From: Lyngbya confervoides BDU141951
GTDB lineage: Bacteria; Cyanobacteriota; Cyanobacteriia; Thermosynechococcales; Thermosynechococcaceae
Assembly: GCF_000817775.3 (NCBI RefSeq)
Contig: NZ_JTHE03000061.1
Coordinates: 62,001 to 126,000 of the forward strand
DNA: 64,000 nt
Direction of reading: 5' to 3'
Shown here piece after piece: positions 34,915 to 44,014 of this stretch. The translations under genes were made by a program, and so were the position numbers. Within the stretch, counting starts at the first letter, position 1. Every line of letters begins with the position of its first letter. Below the pieces are notes generated by a model. That model ran no database searches, was not told the DNA's origin, and worked only from the letters and a program-made list of their open reading frames with translations.

Positions 34915-35427
34915 TCTTCTTCCTTACCCTGGTTTTCCCAGCGTCCTCTCCGCAGTTACCTAGCAGACTTTGTGCTGGTGGGTCTGGTAAGCGGTCCCTT
35001 AGCAGCGCCGTTTCTAGCTTCCACTAGCCTGCCGCTGCTTCCCCAGATCGCCAACCTTATCTACACTATGGGCCAGTGGGTTTGTCCACAACCGGAGATG
35101 GGCCTGATGCTGTGGCCTCCCCACCTGATGGCGGTGTGCATGCGTTGCTATGGAACCTTGATGGGCCTGATGATCATGCGCTATCTCGTTTCCCGATCGG
35201 GGGGGCAAGAGTTCTTCTGGCTGCATCGCTCTGGTCCCTTAGGATTGGTCATCTGTGGAGCTTTGTGCCTGGTCTATCCCGCAGAACTCTATGCCCAAAT
35301 TTGGGGCTGGTGGGACTATCATAATCCTGTCGTCACTTTGTTTGGCCTGATTGCAGGACTCGGCCTAGGAGCATACATCATGCCTTTACTGCATCCTGTA
35401 CCTAAAACCCACAATATTCCCGGATGA
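34906..35427 (+). CDS. DUF2085 membrane protein
   Basis: 173 residues with about four membrane segments. MAVCMRCYGTLMGLMIMRYLV matches the conserved C-x-R-C(T/Y)G element of DUF2085, following a CP-containing segment near residue 63. Function unknown; the cysteines may bind metal or form disulfides. It overlaps sixA by four bases (ATGA), so the two are co-translated. Confidence 0.8.
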   Translation: MNSSSSLPWFSQRPLRSYLADFVLVGLVSGPLAAPFLASTSLPLLPQIANLIYTMGQWVCPQPEMGLMLWPPHLMAVCMRCYGTLMGLMIMRYLVSRSGGQEFFWLHRSGPLGLVICGALCLVYPAELYAQIWGWWDYHNPVVTLFGLIAGLGLGAYIMPLLHPVPKTHNIPG

Positions 35428-35927
35428 CTCTCAATCTCCTCTTGATGCGCCATGGAAAATCAGATTGGAGCGATGATGTCCAGCGCGACCATGATCGCCC
35501 CCTAGCTCCCCGTGGCATCAAAGCCGCCCAATTTATGGGGCAGACTCTGGCCAGGGCAGAACAGCTGCCGGAACTCATTATCAGCTCTACGGCAGTGCGT
35601 GCCCGCACAACCGCAGAGGAGTTCATTGCAGCCCTTGGGATTGCGCTACCCATGCAAACCTGCGACCAGTTCTATGATTCGACGCCAGAGCAAGTTCTTC
35701 AGGTGATTCGCAAGCTCAATGGCCCCGATTGGGTGATGGTGGTGGGACACGAGCCCACCTGGTCCAGGTTGACAAGCCTGCTCATGGGAGGAGGCACTTT
35801 GATCTTTCCCACGGCCGCGATCGCTCGGATTGAGTTTGACTGTGAGCTTTGGTCGCAAGTTCGTCCCCGACAGGGCGCACTCAAGTGGCTGTTGCAGCCT
35901 AAGTTTTTAATGAGCGTCACCCAGTGA
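35424..35927 (+). CDS. sixA: Phosphohistidine phosphatase SixA
   Basis: Histidine-phosphatase superfamily, 167 residues. The catalytic motif LMRHGKSDW is near the N-terminus, followed by DRPLAPRGIKAA and ISSTAVRARTTAEE. The second catalytic histidine is in VMVVGHEPTWS. In other bacteria SixA removes phosphate from phosphohistidine on signalling or PTS proteins; the cyanobacterial target is unclear. Start codon shared with the upstream DUF2085 stop region. Confidence 0.92.
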   Translation: MTLNLLLMRHGKSDWSDDVQRDHDRPLAPRGIKAAQFMGQTLARAEQLPELIISSTAVRARTTAEEFIAALGIALPMQTCDQFYDSTPEQVLQVIRKLNGPDWVMVVGHEPTWSRLTSLLMGGGTLIFPTAAIARIEFDCELWSQVRPRQGALKWLLQPKFLMSVTQ

Positions 35928-36019
35928 ATCTATCCTGAAAAAGCGATCGCGGCCCGGATCTGATCCCTAGGCAGATTCAATGGTTCCGATCTGGTTATCG
36001 TCCTGTCATTGTCCTGGCA

Positions 36020-37723
36020 TTGCCTGCTGTTTCCCCCAAGATTCATCCACTTCAGTTCTGGTTTCCTCCGACCCTACGAAACCTCGTCGGGCTGCTGATC
36101 ATACTGGGCCTGGCCGGGGCCATTGCGCTTGCGCCTGATTTCGAGGTCATCAACCCCTACGGATGGCCTCAGTTTTGGGCATTTATTCAGGCAAGCGGGC
36201 ACCCCGATCTTTCCCCGGCCTTCCTCACCCTCACCCTGCAGGCCACCTGGACCACCTTGAGCTATGCACTGGTGGGCACCGCCATGAGCCTGGGACTGGG
36301 TGTCCTGGGCGCCAGTCTGACCTCGGACGTCATCATCAGCACCCTGGCGCCCAGCCTGGCGCACTGGGGGATTCAGCGCTGGGGACGCGCGATCCTGGCC
36401 CTGCCGAGATCGCTGCATGAAGTCATCTGGGGCCTGCTTTTGATCAACCTGCTTGGACTCGATCCGCTGGTGGGTCTCCTGGCGATCGCCATTCCCTACG
36501 GCGCAATTGTGGCCAAGATCTTTGCCGAAATTTTAGATGACACTCCCCAATCCGCGCTTCAGTCGATTCTTCAAAGCGGTGCCCCTCCAGCCCTTGCCCT
36601 GATCTATGGGCTTCTCCCCCAGGCCAGCCTAAGCCTGCTGTCCTACAGCTTTTATCGATTTGAATGTTCCCTGCGATCGGCTGCAATTCTAGGCGTTATT
36701 GGCGCTGGCGGGCTGGGGTATCAGATGATGCTCAGCCTCCAATCGTTACGCTATGCCCAAATCTGGACCCTCTTTTATGCTATCGTGCTGCTCAATGGCA
36801 TGGTAGACCTGCTGAGTGCCCACTGTCGCCACCGGATCAGGGCACCCCCACGTATGCACCTCAAGGATCCCTTAAGGCTGATCGTGCCTCCAACCCAGGC
36901 CCCCCAGGCCCCTTCACCCGGTCTCGGGGCCTGGGGCAGCCTCATCCTAACGGCGGTGATCCTGGCCCTGACGGGAGCAGCCTGGGTCTCCCTGGCCCCT
37001 GATCTCTCTTTGCTGGGGAAGCCGCCAACGGTCCACCTGGGGGCGCAGATGACAGCCCGGCTTTTTCCAGTGCAGTTGCCTCCAGAGCTGGTTCGCGCCC
37101 TACCCTGGGGAGTGGTTCAAACCCTGTCCATGGGCAGCTTAGCGATCGCCATTGCCACCCTTGGCGCCTTTGGACTTTCCTGGTCAGCCGCACGGTCCTG
37201 GGGCAAGTCCGATCTGCCCCGCGTCCTTTCTCCCACTCGTCGTCTGCGAATTTTAGTCTCCCACGGTATTCTGCTTTTCATGCGGGCCATCCCTTCTCCG
37301 ATTTGGGCCCTTGTCTTGCTGTACCTATTGCGCCCTGGCATTACCGTCGGTGCAATCGCCCTGGGACTTCACAACGCAGGCGTCATGGGGCGCCTGTTTG
37401 CAGAGGAAATCGAAAACTGCGCCGCAGCCCCAATGCAAGCCCTGCAAAATGCAGGCGTTCCCCTGATGAGTAGTCTGGTCTATGGGCTGTTCAGTCGCAT
37501 CGGCAGCCGCTTTGCCCAATACGGATTTTACCGGTTAGAGGTTTGCATTCGCGAAAGCTTTGTCCTGGGTTTGGTGGGGGCAGGCGGGCTGGGTGTGTTG
37601 CTCAGGGAAGAGTTGAGCAACTATAGTTTTCAGCCTGTGCTGCTCTTACTGCTATGCTTCTCAGGCCTCACCCTTGCCATTGAGTGGATCAGTCGTGGGG
37701 TCAAATCCAATCCAGTGGAATAA
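36020..37723 (+). CDS. Fused double phosphonate-type ABC permease (PhnE-like)
   Basis: 567 residues comprising two tandem PhnE/PtxC-type permease domains. Domain 1 covers ~1-270 with the loop DDTPQSALQSILQSGAPPALALIYGLLPQ and GVIGAGGLGYQM. Domain 2 covers ~290-560 with EEIENCAAAPMQALQNAGV, YGLFSRIG and LGLVGAGGLGVLL. The matching ATPase (PhnC) and binding protein (PhnD) are not adjacent, so partners must be elsewhere or the system is incomplete. Substrate could be phosphonate, phosphite or another oxyanion. The start is a TTG at 36020 without strong support. A tnpB remnant follows the stop. Confidence 0.82.
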   Translation: MPAVSPKIHPLQFWFPPTLRNLVGLLIILGLAGAIALAPDFEVINPYGWPQFWAFIQASGHPDLSPAFLTLTLQATWTTLSYALVGTAMSLGLGVLGASLTSDVIISTLAPSLAHWGIQRWGRAILALPRSLHEVIWGLLLINLLGLDPLVGLLAIAIPYGAIVAKIFAEILDDTPQSALQSILQSGAPPALALIYGLLPQASLSLLSYSFYRFECSLRSAAILGVIGAGGLGYQMMLSLQSLRYAQIWTLFYAIVLLNGMVDLLSAHCRHRIRAPPRMHLKDPLRLIVPPTQAPQAPSPGLGAWGSLILTAVILALTGAAWVSLAPDLSLLGKPPTVHLGAQMTARLFPVQLPPELVRALPWGVVQTLSMGSLAIAIATLGAFGLSWSAARSWGKSDLPRVLSPTRRLRILVSHGILLFMRAIPSPIWALVLLYLLRPGITVGAIALGLHNAGVMGRLFAEEIENCAAAPMQALQNAGVPLMSSLVYGLFSRIGSRFAQYGFYRLEVCIRESFVLGLVGAGGLGVLLREELSNYSFQPVLLLLLCFSGLTLAIEWISRGVKSNPVE

Positions 37724-37765
37724 ACTGGTTAGATTCCATCTGGAGACATCCACCCCTGGAAATCA

Positions 37766-38105
37766 TCTCCACAAGCAACCTTGTTTGAGTGGATGGAAAC
37801 TTGTCACCAGGCCTACAACGATGCGTTGCGAGAGATACAGGACTGGTGCCATAGCCGGAAGTGTAGGATTGACCGATGCTCGATTGAGCAAGAATATATC
37901 CTGCCCGCGGACTGGAAATTTCCCAGTGAAGTGTAACCGTTGCCTGCTCTGCCACAGGCTAAGCAGGCCTTTCCCAAACTGGGTGAGGCTCCCGTCTCAG
38001 GGGCTGCAGCCAACCATCAAACAACTGCACAAGGCCTGGGAAGGGTTTCAGAGCCGGGGATTTGGATTCCCCCGATTCAAAAAGTACAGGCTGAGTAGAT
38101 GTCAC
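37766..38105 (+). pseudogene. tnpB: tnpB 5' fragment (RNA-guided transposon nuclease), broken
   Basis: Translation from 37766 gives SPQATLFEWMETCHQAYNDA, then LREIQDWCHSRKCRIDRCSI and EQEYILPADWKFPSEV. This is the N-terminal region of TnpB (OrfB helix-turn-helix). An in-frame stop follows at 37934-37936. The homology resumes in another frame as LPSQGLQPTIKQLHKAWEGF and QSRGFGFPRFKK, then ends. The nuclease domain and zinc finger are absent. The fragment stops at AGATGTCAC (38097-38105), which resembles an IS right end and touches the stop codon of the next gene. Confidence 0.85.
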
Positions 38106-38590
38106 TCCAGATTAGCCGCACCAAAGGTCGCATTGAACTTCCTGCACCAAATGGCGACCGACCCGTAATCCGCGAGGTTGACGCTAGCAGGCACTGTATA
38201 TTTTTGCGGTCCTCGGGTTCCTCGGAGGGGACCGATCACCACGTAATCCGCTTCTTGTAAAGGAAAGGTCGGGGGGTCAAGCTGGGCTAACAAATCCGAG
38301 GACCGATGCAGAACCACCTGTAAATCTGGGCCCTTAGCCGTCTTAAAATCCTGCCCCAGAAGAACATGCACCTGTTCGTTGATCTGGGCAAGCTGAACTT
38401 GGCCAGAGGTGGGGCGCTCCGCGTCGGCAAATTGTCCCGCTCTCAAGACTGTGGCTGTTTCAGGGCTCAACAGATCTGTTGGCGACGGATCCCCCTGTGA
38501 CGATTCAAAAGGTCCACTGCCTCCCTCACTCCCGCAGGCTGACAGTGCCAAGATTAAAAGCAGGATGGATGCGGTTAACCCCTTAGACAT
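38102..38590 (-). CDS. DM13-domain lipoprotein
   Basis: 162 residues. The signal peptide ends in the lipobox ALSAC (C19), then a Gly/Ser linker and one DM13 domain. LQVVLHRSSDLL, then YTVPASVNLADYGSVAIWC and RKFNATFGAANL carry the single conserved cysteine of the domain, proposed to act in redox or electron transfer. The stop codon lies within the end of the tnpB remnant, so the insertion landed exactly at the 3' edge of this gene without truncating the domain. Confidence 0.88.
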   Translation of the reverse strand: MSKGLTASILLLILALSACGSEGGSGPFESSQGDPSPTDLLSPETATVLRAGQFADAERPTSGQVQLAQINEQVHVLLGQDFKTAKGPDLQVVLHRSSDLLAQLDPPTFPLQEADYVVIGPLRGTRGPQKYTVPASVNLADYGSVAIWCRKFNATFGAANLE

Positions 38591-38714
38591 GGAGACAAAT
38601 CCTTGATCGATGCTGCATACTCGCTCCGCAATCTTAAAGCTAAATTCTAAATCCTCGCTTTATTTCAACCAAAAGTCACAAAGTTACAGTCAAAAGGGCC
38701 CAGCCCCCAGGTTT

Positions 38715-39518
38715 ATGACTATTCCTCACCTGCACAACCAGCCCTTTCTCACCCAGGGAGATCGCCACGGCAGCCATCTCTGTTTGCTGCTCCATGGGCT
38801 AGGAGGTGGGGTCTACGAAATGCAACCCTTAGCGCGATCGCTCCAGGAACAGGGATATTCCACCTGCGCTCTTCTCTACCCAGGGCATGATCGGCAAGCA
38901 GACAAAATGCCAAATTCCCGGTGGGAAGAGTGGTATGGATCAGTTGCGCACACCTACCAAACCTTAGCGTCCCAATATCAGTCCGTGAGCATCCTTGGGT
39001 TTTCCACCGGATGTCTGCTAGCGCTCAACCTGGTTTTGAATCTTCCCCAGAACCAGATCAGCAGCTTGGTCCTGATGGCGCCCTATTTGCTCATTCGCCG
39101 ACGCTGGTATTACCTGCTACCCCCGGAGGTCTACCTCTATTCTCTGGGCTATCTCATGTCTGATCTACCCCGGTTAACCTTGCCGATTCGAGACCCACAG
39201 ATGCGCCAAGCAGCACTGAACGCGGCCTTCTTCCAAACCTTTAACCTCGCCGCGGTGCGCAGCACCAACCAGCTCATTGATCGCCTCAAGCCTCGACTGG
39301 GTGAGATTGCCACCCCTACACTCATTTTTCAATCTCATGCCGATAGCGTGGTTCATCCCAACGGAGCACAGCAGCTTTACGATCGACTCGGCAGCGATTG
39401 TAAGACCCTGCACTGGCTGCATCAATCCGATCACATTCTTCCCCTAGACCTGGAACGAGAGCAGATTTTTCAGATTGTGCATCAGTTTTTGCCTAATTTC
39501 TCGCCGCTTAACCCCTGA
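38715..39518 (+). CDS. Alpha/beta hydrolase, carboxylesterase/monoacylglycerol lipase-like
   Basis: About 267 residues from ATG 38715 ([10 protein letters not shown]). The oxyanion region is [14 protein letters not shown], the nucleophile elbow is [14 protein letters not shown] (GFSTG), the acid is in [10 protein letters not shown], and the histidine is in [11 protein letters not shown]. The family resembles EstA-type carboxylesterases. The substrate is unknown. Its 3' end overlaps the convergent ruvC by 11 bases. Confidence 0.85.
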   Translation: MTIPHLHNQPFLTQGDRHGSHLCLLLHGLGGGVYEMQPLARSLQEQGYSTCALLYPGHDRQADKMPNSRWEEWYGSVAHTYQTLASQYQSVSILGFSTGCLLALNLVLNLPQNQISSLVLMAPYLLIRRRWYYLLPPEVYLYSLGYLMSDLPRLTLPIRDPQMRQAALNAAFFQTFNLAAVRSTNQLIDRLKPRLGEIATPTLIFQSHADSVVHPNGAQQLYDRLGSDCKTLHWLHQSDHILPLDLEREQIFQIVHQFLPNFSPLNP

Positions 39519-39993
39519 TCTGAAAGCTGGTGGCTAGGGCGACAGCCAAGGCATCGGCTGCATCATCGGGGCGGGGAATGGTCTCGAGTTCCAGCTCACG
39601 GGCAACCGCTTGCTGCACGTCCAGCTTATCGGCATTGCCGTAGCCAGTCAGGGCTTGCTTTACCTGCGCTGGGGTGAATTCAACCACGGGTAGCTTACGC
39701 TGGTTAAGCACTAGAAGAATTACCCCGCGGGCCTGGGCCACCAAAATTGTATTGCCCATGCGATAAAAAAAGAGCTTTTCAATGCCCACTAGCGTGGGCT
39801 GGATCTGGTCAATGAGGGCATGCAAATCGTCGTAAATTGTTTGCAGGCGATCGCCCACGGGGGTCTTGGGCTGGGTTTGAATAATTCCAAAATCTAAAAG
39901 CTGGGGGCGATCGCCCTTGGGGGTATGGTACAGCTGGAGCCCGCCAAACCCCAGGGAGGCTAGCCCCGGATCAATCCCAAGAATACGCTGCAT
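39508..39993 (-). CDS. ruvC: Crossover junction endodeoxyribonuclease RuvC
   Basis: Holliday-junction resolvase, 161 residues. The acidic residues are in [14 protein letters not shown] (first Asp), [11 protein letters not shown] (Glu) and the C-terminal [13 protein letters not shown] (two Asp). The [12 protein letters not shown] loop matches the family. Apparently transcribed alone. Confidence 0.94.
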   Translation of the reverse strand: MQRILGIDPGLASLGFGGLQLYHTPKGDRPQLLDFGIIQTQPKTPVGDRLQTIYDDLHALIDQIQPTLVGIEKLFFYRMGNTILVAQARGVILLVLNQRKLPVVEFTPAQVKQALTGYGNADKLDVQQAVARELELETIPRPDDAADALAVALATSFQIRG

Positions 39994-40050
39994 GAAACGA
40001 AGATCGCTATACTAAATGAACCTTAGCGCGATCCCATTCCATTTCAGTCT

Positions 40051-40587
40051 ATGTTTCCTTTTGACAGTCTGTTTTCGACCCAGGGGGTCATGGTCATGCT
40101 TTTGGTGGCTTACGCAGGCGCCATGTGGATGTTTCTCTCCAGCGCCCCCAAGGTTTTTACCCTCATGGTGTCCGATATTAAGGTCGCCCAGGAGTTCTAC
40201 GAACAGGATCTGCAACTTCCGGTTGCCGACATTCCCCTGCACTACTACCACAACTACGAGCAGACCCTGGGCCTCTCGAGTCTCGATCCCATTTATATGC
40301 CCACCACCTTGAATAATCCTGGCAATGCCGCGCTAGGCAGCCAAGCAGATGGGCTGTGGTACCAGCTTAAGAAAAATGTCCAGCTTCACGTTATCCCCGG
40401 AGCTAGCGTTGGCAAACGCAATCAGCAGCGCCACGTTTGCTTTGATCGCGAATGTCTGGAGCAAATTTTGCGGCGAGTCCAGTCACGCTACGTCAAATTT
40501 AAGGTCCGCCAGGAGAAACCCATGAACTTCCTGGTCAAAACCTACGATGGTCGCGTCATTGAAATGACTGAGGTTGAAACGGCTTAG
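40051..40587 (+). CDS. Conserved cyanobacterial membrane-anchored VOC-like protein
   Basis: 178 residues. One N-terminal membrane segment ([19 protein letters not shown]) is followed by a soluble part. [27 protein letters not shown] resembles the start of a glyoxalase/VOC fold, and [18 protein letters not shown] resembles its end. The metal ligands of active VOC enzymes are not obvious. I know similar proteins only as cyanobacterial hypotheticals. It lies between ruvC and menB. Confidence 0.6.
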   Translation: MFPFDSLFSTQGVMVMLLVAYAGAMWMFLSSAPKVFTLMVSDIKVAQEFYEQDLQLPVADIPLHYYHNYEQTLGLSSLDPIYMPTTLNNPGNAALGSQADGLWYQLKKNVQLHVIPGASVGKRNQQRHVCFDRECLEQILRRVQSRYVKFKVRQEKPMNFLVKTYDGRVIEMTEVETA

Positions 40588-40721
40588 GGACCATAGGTCA
40601 ATGCAGGGACGAGCGCATCCCGGGAAAGGGTTTATTGCAAACCGTTGACTTTTACCAAGACCGGTCCGGTTTTACGATAGGCTCACTCCTACACAGTGCA
40701 GCCCAAAGGATTAAGGGAAAC

Positions 40722-41558
40722 ATGGTGACCATCAGCTGGACCGCTGCTAAGGACTACGAAGATATCCTCTACCACAAGGCCGATGGGATTGCAAAAATCA
40801 CCATCAATCGTCCCCATAAGCGAAATGCCTTTCGACCCCAAACGGTTTTTGAGATGTACGAGGCCTTCGTGGATGCCCGCGAGGACCCTGAGATTGGTGT
40901 AGTCCTGTTGACCGGCGCTGGCCCCCATCACGACGGGAAGTATGCCTTCTGTGCCGGGGGCGATCAAAGCATCCGCGACTATGCTGGCTACGTGGGATCC
41001 GATGGCATTCCCCGCCTGAACGTATTGGATCTTCAGCGACTGATTCGTTCCCTCCCCAAGGTGGTCATTGCGCTGGTGGCAGGCTACGCCATTGGGGGCG
41101 GTCACGTCCTTCACGTTATCTGTGATTTGACCATTGCAGCGGACAACGCCATTTTTGGACAAACCGGTCCCAAGGTGGGCAGCTTTGATGGGGGGTTAGG
41201 ATCCAGCTACCTAGCCCGGCTAGTAGGCCCCAAAAAGGCTAAGGAAATTTGGTTTCTCTGTCGCCAGTACAGCGCTCAGGAAGCCCTGAACATGGGGCTC
41301 GTCAATACAGTGGTGCCCGTCGATCAGCTGGAAGCAGAAGGCGTACGGTGGGCACAGGAAATTCTGCAGAAAAGTCCCCTGGCCATCCGCTGTTTGAAGT
41401 CGGCCTTCAATGCAGACTGTGATGGTCAAGCCGGCATTCAGGAGCTAGCGGGCAATGCGACCTTACTTTACTACATGAACGAAGAGAGCAACGAGGGGAA
41501 ACAAGCCTTTTTGGAGAAACGGCCTCCCAATTTCCGCCAATTTCCCTGGCGACCCTAA
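40722..41558 (+). CDS. menB: 1,4-dihydroxy-2-naphthoyl-CoA synthase
   Basis: Closes the naphthoquinone ring in phylloquinone (photosystem I secondary acceptor) synthesis. It is a crotonase-fold protein of 278 residues from ATG 40722. Family text includes [28 protein letters not shown] with the oxyanion hole, and [35 protein letters not shown] and the C-terminal [10 protein letters not shown] are MenB-specific. Confidence 0.95.
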   Translation: MVTISWTAAKDYEDILYHKADGIAKITINRPHKRNAFRPQTVFEMYEAFVDAREDPEIGVVLLTGAGPHHDGKYAFCAGGDQSIRDYAGYVGSDGIPRLNVLDLQRLIRSLPKVVIALVAGYAIGGGHVLHVICDLTIAADNAIFGQTGPKVGSFDGGLGSSYLARLVGPKKAKEIWFLCRQYSAQEALNMGLVNTVVPVDQLEAEGVRWAQEILQKSPLAIRCLKSAFNADCDGQAGIQELAGNATLLYYMNEESNEGKQAFLEKRPPNFRQFPWRP

Positions 41559-41573
41559 GGGTCGGTCAAAGGA

Positions 41574-42704
41574 TCAGGAAAATCTTTGGGCAATGAGCCC
41601 GGCTACTTTGGTCGCAGTCACGGGTGCCAGCAGCACACCATTGCGATAGTGACCGGTGGCCAAGAGCACATTGTCCAGAGGAGAGAGCCACTCTATAATT
41701 GGCGCGGTCCGATCAACGGGGCGAGGCCTGAGTCCTGACCAGGTTTCAACGACCTCTGATGCAGCCAGGGATGGGCAAAGGGCGATGGCCTGATCCTGAA
41801 CGGCCCTCAAAAGCTGGACATCGGGCACAGGAGCCTGAGGAGAATTGTCTGGGGCGCAGTCCGCAGCAGGAAACTCCACAGTGGCGCCAACCCAAAGTTC
41901 TTGGTCCGTGAGGGGAACCAAGTGGACATCATTGCCGGTAATCACGGGGCAGGGCAGCGGCCAGGCAGAAGATAGAAGGCGCAGCCGTAGAGCCTGACCT
42001 AAGACAGGGCGAAGGGGAATGGGGTGAGCGAGCTGGGCGGTCAGCGGAGTCGATCCGAGGCCAGCCGCCAGGATCACCAGATCTAAGGGCACCTCCAGGG
42101 ACTCTGTTCGTAGGGCCGTGACGGTGGCTTGATGCGTAACGAGTTGATGAATGGTACTTTCGTAGTAAAACTGAACACCATTGTCCTGGGCAGCCTGCCG
42201 ACAGGCCTGGGTGAAGGCCACTGGGTTAATCTGGCGATCGCTGGGGGAATAAATTGCGCCCACACAGGCAGATCCGCTCTGCAAGCATCGGGCCTGATCT
42301 AAAAACGGATAGCGGGCCAGCAGATCGGCCCGAGTCCAGCGCTCTAGCTCGAACCCCTTCCGGATCCGGGCCGCTTGGGTCTTCTCCCACCGGGCCCACT
42401 GATCAACATCAAATAGCAGCTGCACAATGCCAGCCCGATTGTAGGGAAGCTCGGTTTGGGTCTGAGTCTGCAGGCAATCAACCCACTCATCAAAAAGGCG
42501 AATGCTTTCTAAACGCAACCGGACATGCCGACCCTTCAGCTTGCCGCTGATCACGGCCATCAAAACGCCCAGCGCAGCTCCGGTTGATCCAAAGGACTGG
42601 GGCGATCGCGCCTCCCAGACCTGAATGGTGTAGGCAGGATTTTGACTCAAGTGGTAGGCGATGGCAGCCCCAACGACGCCCCCCCCCACAATTCCAATAC
42701 GCAT
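41574..42704 (-). CDS. FAD-dependent oxidoreductase, glycine oxidase (ThiO)-like
   Basis: 376 residues of the DAO family. The N-terminal FAD motif IGIVGGGVVGAAIAYHL is followed by an ARSPQSFGSTGAALGVL loop. The C-terminus reads WSGLRPRPVDRTAPIIEW, then LLATGHYRNGVLLAPVTA, the pattern of ThiO glycine oxidases in thiazole synthesis. No thiG is fused or adjacent, so it may act on another amine. Convergent with menB, 15 bases apart. Confidence 0.78.
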   Translation of the reverse strand: MRIGIVGGGVVGAAIAYHLSQNPAYTIQVWEARSPQSFGSTGAALGVLMAVISGKLKGRHVRLRLESIRLFDEWVDCLQTQTQTELPYNRAGIVQLLFDVDQWARWEKTQAARIRKGFELERWTRADLLARYPFLDQARCLQSGSACVGAIYSPSDRQINPVAFTQACRQAAQDNGVQFYYESTIHQLVTHQATVTALRTESLEVPLDLVILAAGLGSTPLTAQLAHPIPLRPVLGQALRLRLLSSAWPLPCPVITGNDVHLVPLTDQELWVGATVEFPAADCAPDNSPQAPVPDVQLLRAVQDQAIALCPSLAASEVVETWSGLRPRPVDRTAPIIEWLSPLDNVLLATGHYRNGVLLAPVTATKVAGLIAQRFS

Positions 42705-42728
42705 GGGTTTAATCGCGTTGTTCAGAAT

Positions 42729-42770
42729 TAAAAAAGTGTGAGTTTTCCAGGGGCCAAAAACTCACACTTT
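42729..42770 (-). terminator. Terminator downstream of psbQ
   Basis: A 14-base perfect inverted repeat AAAGTGTGAGTTTT (42733-42746) / AAAACTCACACTTT (42757-42770). On the minus strand the stem is followed by a T run, as expected for termination of psbQ transcripts coming from the right. Confidence 0.75.
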
Positions 42771-42774
42771 CGTC

Positions 42775-42796
42775 ATAATGTCGAGATAATGTCGAG
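42775..42796. repeat. 11-base tandem duplication downstream of psbQ
   Basis: ATAATGTCGAG occurs twice in a row (42775-42785 and 42786-42796), between the two hairpins that follow psbQ. Confidence 0.92.
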
Positions 42797-42798
42797 AT

Positions 42799-42847
42799 TT
42801 TTTGAGGACTAGACGGAAACGGTGCCCCGTCCAGTAGTCCTCAAAAA
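42799..42847. repeat. Long inverted repeat at the psbQ 3' edge
   Basis: TTTTTGAGGACTA and TAGTCCTCAAAAA form a 13-base perfect inverted repeat, with inner GACGG/CCGTC arms. In either orientation the T run is 5' and the A run 3' of the stem, so it is not a canonical intrinsic terminator. It may protect the 3' end of the psbQ mRNA. Confidence 0.7.
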
Positions 42848-42856
42848 CTAGGCGGT

Positions 42857-43375
42857 CTAGCCCTCTGCTGCTGATTCCTCAGCGTTGAGGTTAACCTCTG
42901 GCTCTCCCTGATCACCACCAAAGTCAAAGGCTTCCTCGGGAATAACCGAGAGAAATCGATCTAAATCCCGCATCGCCGAGTCGTACTGACGCTGAGCATC
43001 ATAGATATTTTTGGCAGCAGCAGCGGCATCAATGCCGATAAAATCTTCAAACACGGCCCTGGTGGAAGCTTGAGCGGATTTTTGATCATCGGGCAGTAGA
43101 TGAGAAGCGGTATACTTCATTTGCTGTAACATCTCTCCCAGAGGTCCCCGCATCAAGGCCTGGGCTTCCTGCCAATCCTGCTCGTTGATTTCCTTGTAAA
43201 GCTCGGACATTCGCTCCTTCGCGGACAAAATGTTAGGAACATAAAGCTGAATTTGTTCAATTTGTTCAGGGGCGTAGGTTGTCGGTAGCGCTACCCTAGA
43301 AGGCCCTCCACAGCTCACTAAAACAAACGCCAAAAGGACCAAAACAGCAGACAGCCAGGAACGTAATTTGAACAT
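42857..43375 (-). CDS. psbQ: Photosystem II extrinsic protein PsbQ (CyanoQ), lipoprotein
   Basis: Luminal subunit that stabilises the oxygen-evolving complex. Start at ATG 43375 (MFKLRSWLSAVL). The signal peptide ends in the lipobox VLVSC (C22), then a four-helix protein with PTTYAPEQIEQIQLYVPNI. EQDWQEAQALMRGPLGEMLQQM and a late DLDRFLSVIPEEA follow, close to Synechocystis Sll1638. An acidic tail (GDQGEPEVNLNAEESAAEG) is longer than in that homologue. About 172 residues. Confidence 0.88.
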   Translation of the reverse strand: MFKLRSWLSAVLVLLAFVLVSCGGPSRVALPTTYAPEQIEQIQLYVPNILSAKERMSELYKEINEQDWQEAQALMRGPLGEMLQQMKYTASHLLPDDQKSAQASTRAVFEDFIGIDAAAAAKNIYDAQRQYDSAMRDLDRFLSVIPEEAFDFGGDQGEPEVNLNAEESAAEG

Positions 43376-43465
43376 AGGTCTGTAGATTCTCAAACAATGG
43401 ACGAGCGTTGATTCTTTCCTAGTGTCTCACTATTGGGATTCAGCGCAAGCCGAATTCTTTACAAA

Positions 43466-44014
43466 CTACACAACTTGATACGGTAAAGCGGATTGAAGCA
43501 CCAGCAGCTCATCCCGATGAGCACTAATTTGTAGCTGAGTGCGAGGCGTCTGTGAGGCGTCGGGGGAGGGAGCGACAATTTGAACGACCACCTGCTCAAC
43601 CCGCTCAGCACCACGCCAGTAAAAAAAACCGGCCAAGGGCGAGAGCAAAACCAGGCCTAAAAACCTTAACCCCACCCAAGGCATTGAGAGGGAAAGGACT
43701 ATGCTGAAAGCCATCAGACCACAGGCCACTAAAGAGACTAATAGGAGGGCTAAACCCAAACTCGGCCGCACCAACCCTTCAAAAATTGCGGTGGATTCCT
43801 CTGGTTTGACCTGGGTCAACGTATAGGCCCGAGATTTCAAGAGAGTTTCCACCCGAGATAGAACCTCCTCTCCTGGGGCATCTGTGACCCATTCCATCTG
43901 CTCGGTTCTGTCTTTAATCGAGGCCCGCACAAAGAAGAAAAGTCCGATCATCAACAGAATAGTGAGAAACAGAGTGGAGGGAATAACAGTCTGACTGGTC
44001 ATAGGGATGGACAA
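43466..44014 (-). CDS. Probable cofactor assembly of complex C subunit B (CCB2/CCB4-like)
   Basis: 182 residues. An N-terminal membrane helix (STLFLTILLMIGLFFFVRASIKDRTE) is followed by a short soluble stretch and the segment IFEGLVRPSLGLALLLVSLVACGLMAFSIVLS. A further helix and a soluble C-terminus follow. This layout and text match proteins annotated as CCB subunits, needed to attach heme c(i) to cytochrome b6. Identification is from memory of the family. M5 (44002) may be the true start. Confidence 0.6.
   Translation of the reverse strand: MSIPMTSQTVIPSTLFLTILLMIGLFFFVRASIKDRTEQMEWVTDAPGEEVLSRVETLLKSRAYTLTQVKPEESTAIFEGLVRPSLGLALLLVSLVACGLMAFSIVLSLSMPWVGLRFLGLVLLSPLAGFFYWRGAERVEQVVVQIVAPSPDASQTPRTQLQISAHRDELLVLQSALPYQVV

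Noticed and set aside
42799-42847. Intrinsic terminator for psbQ
   Set aside because: The T run precedes and the A run follows the stem in either orientation; the hairpin at 42733-42770 fits better.
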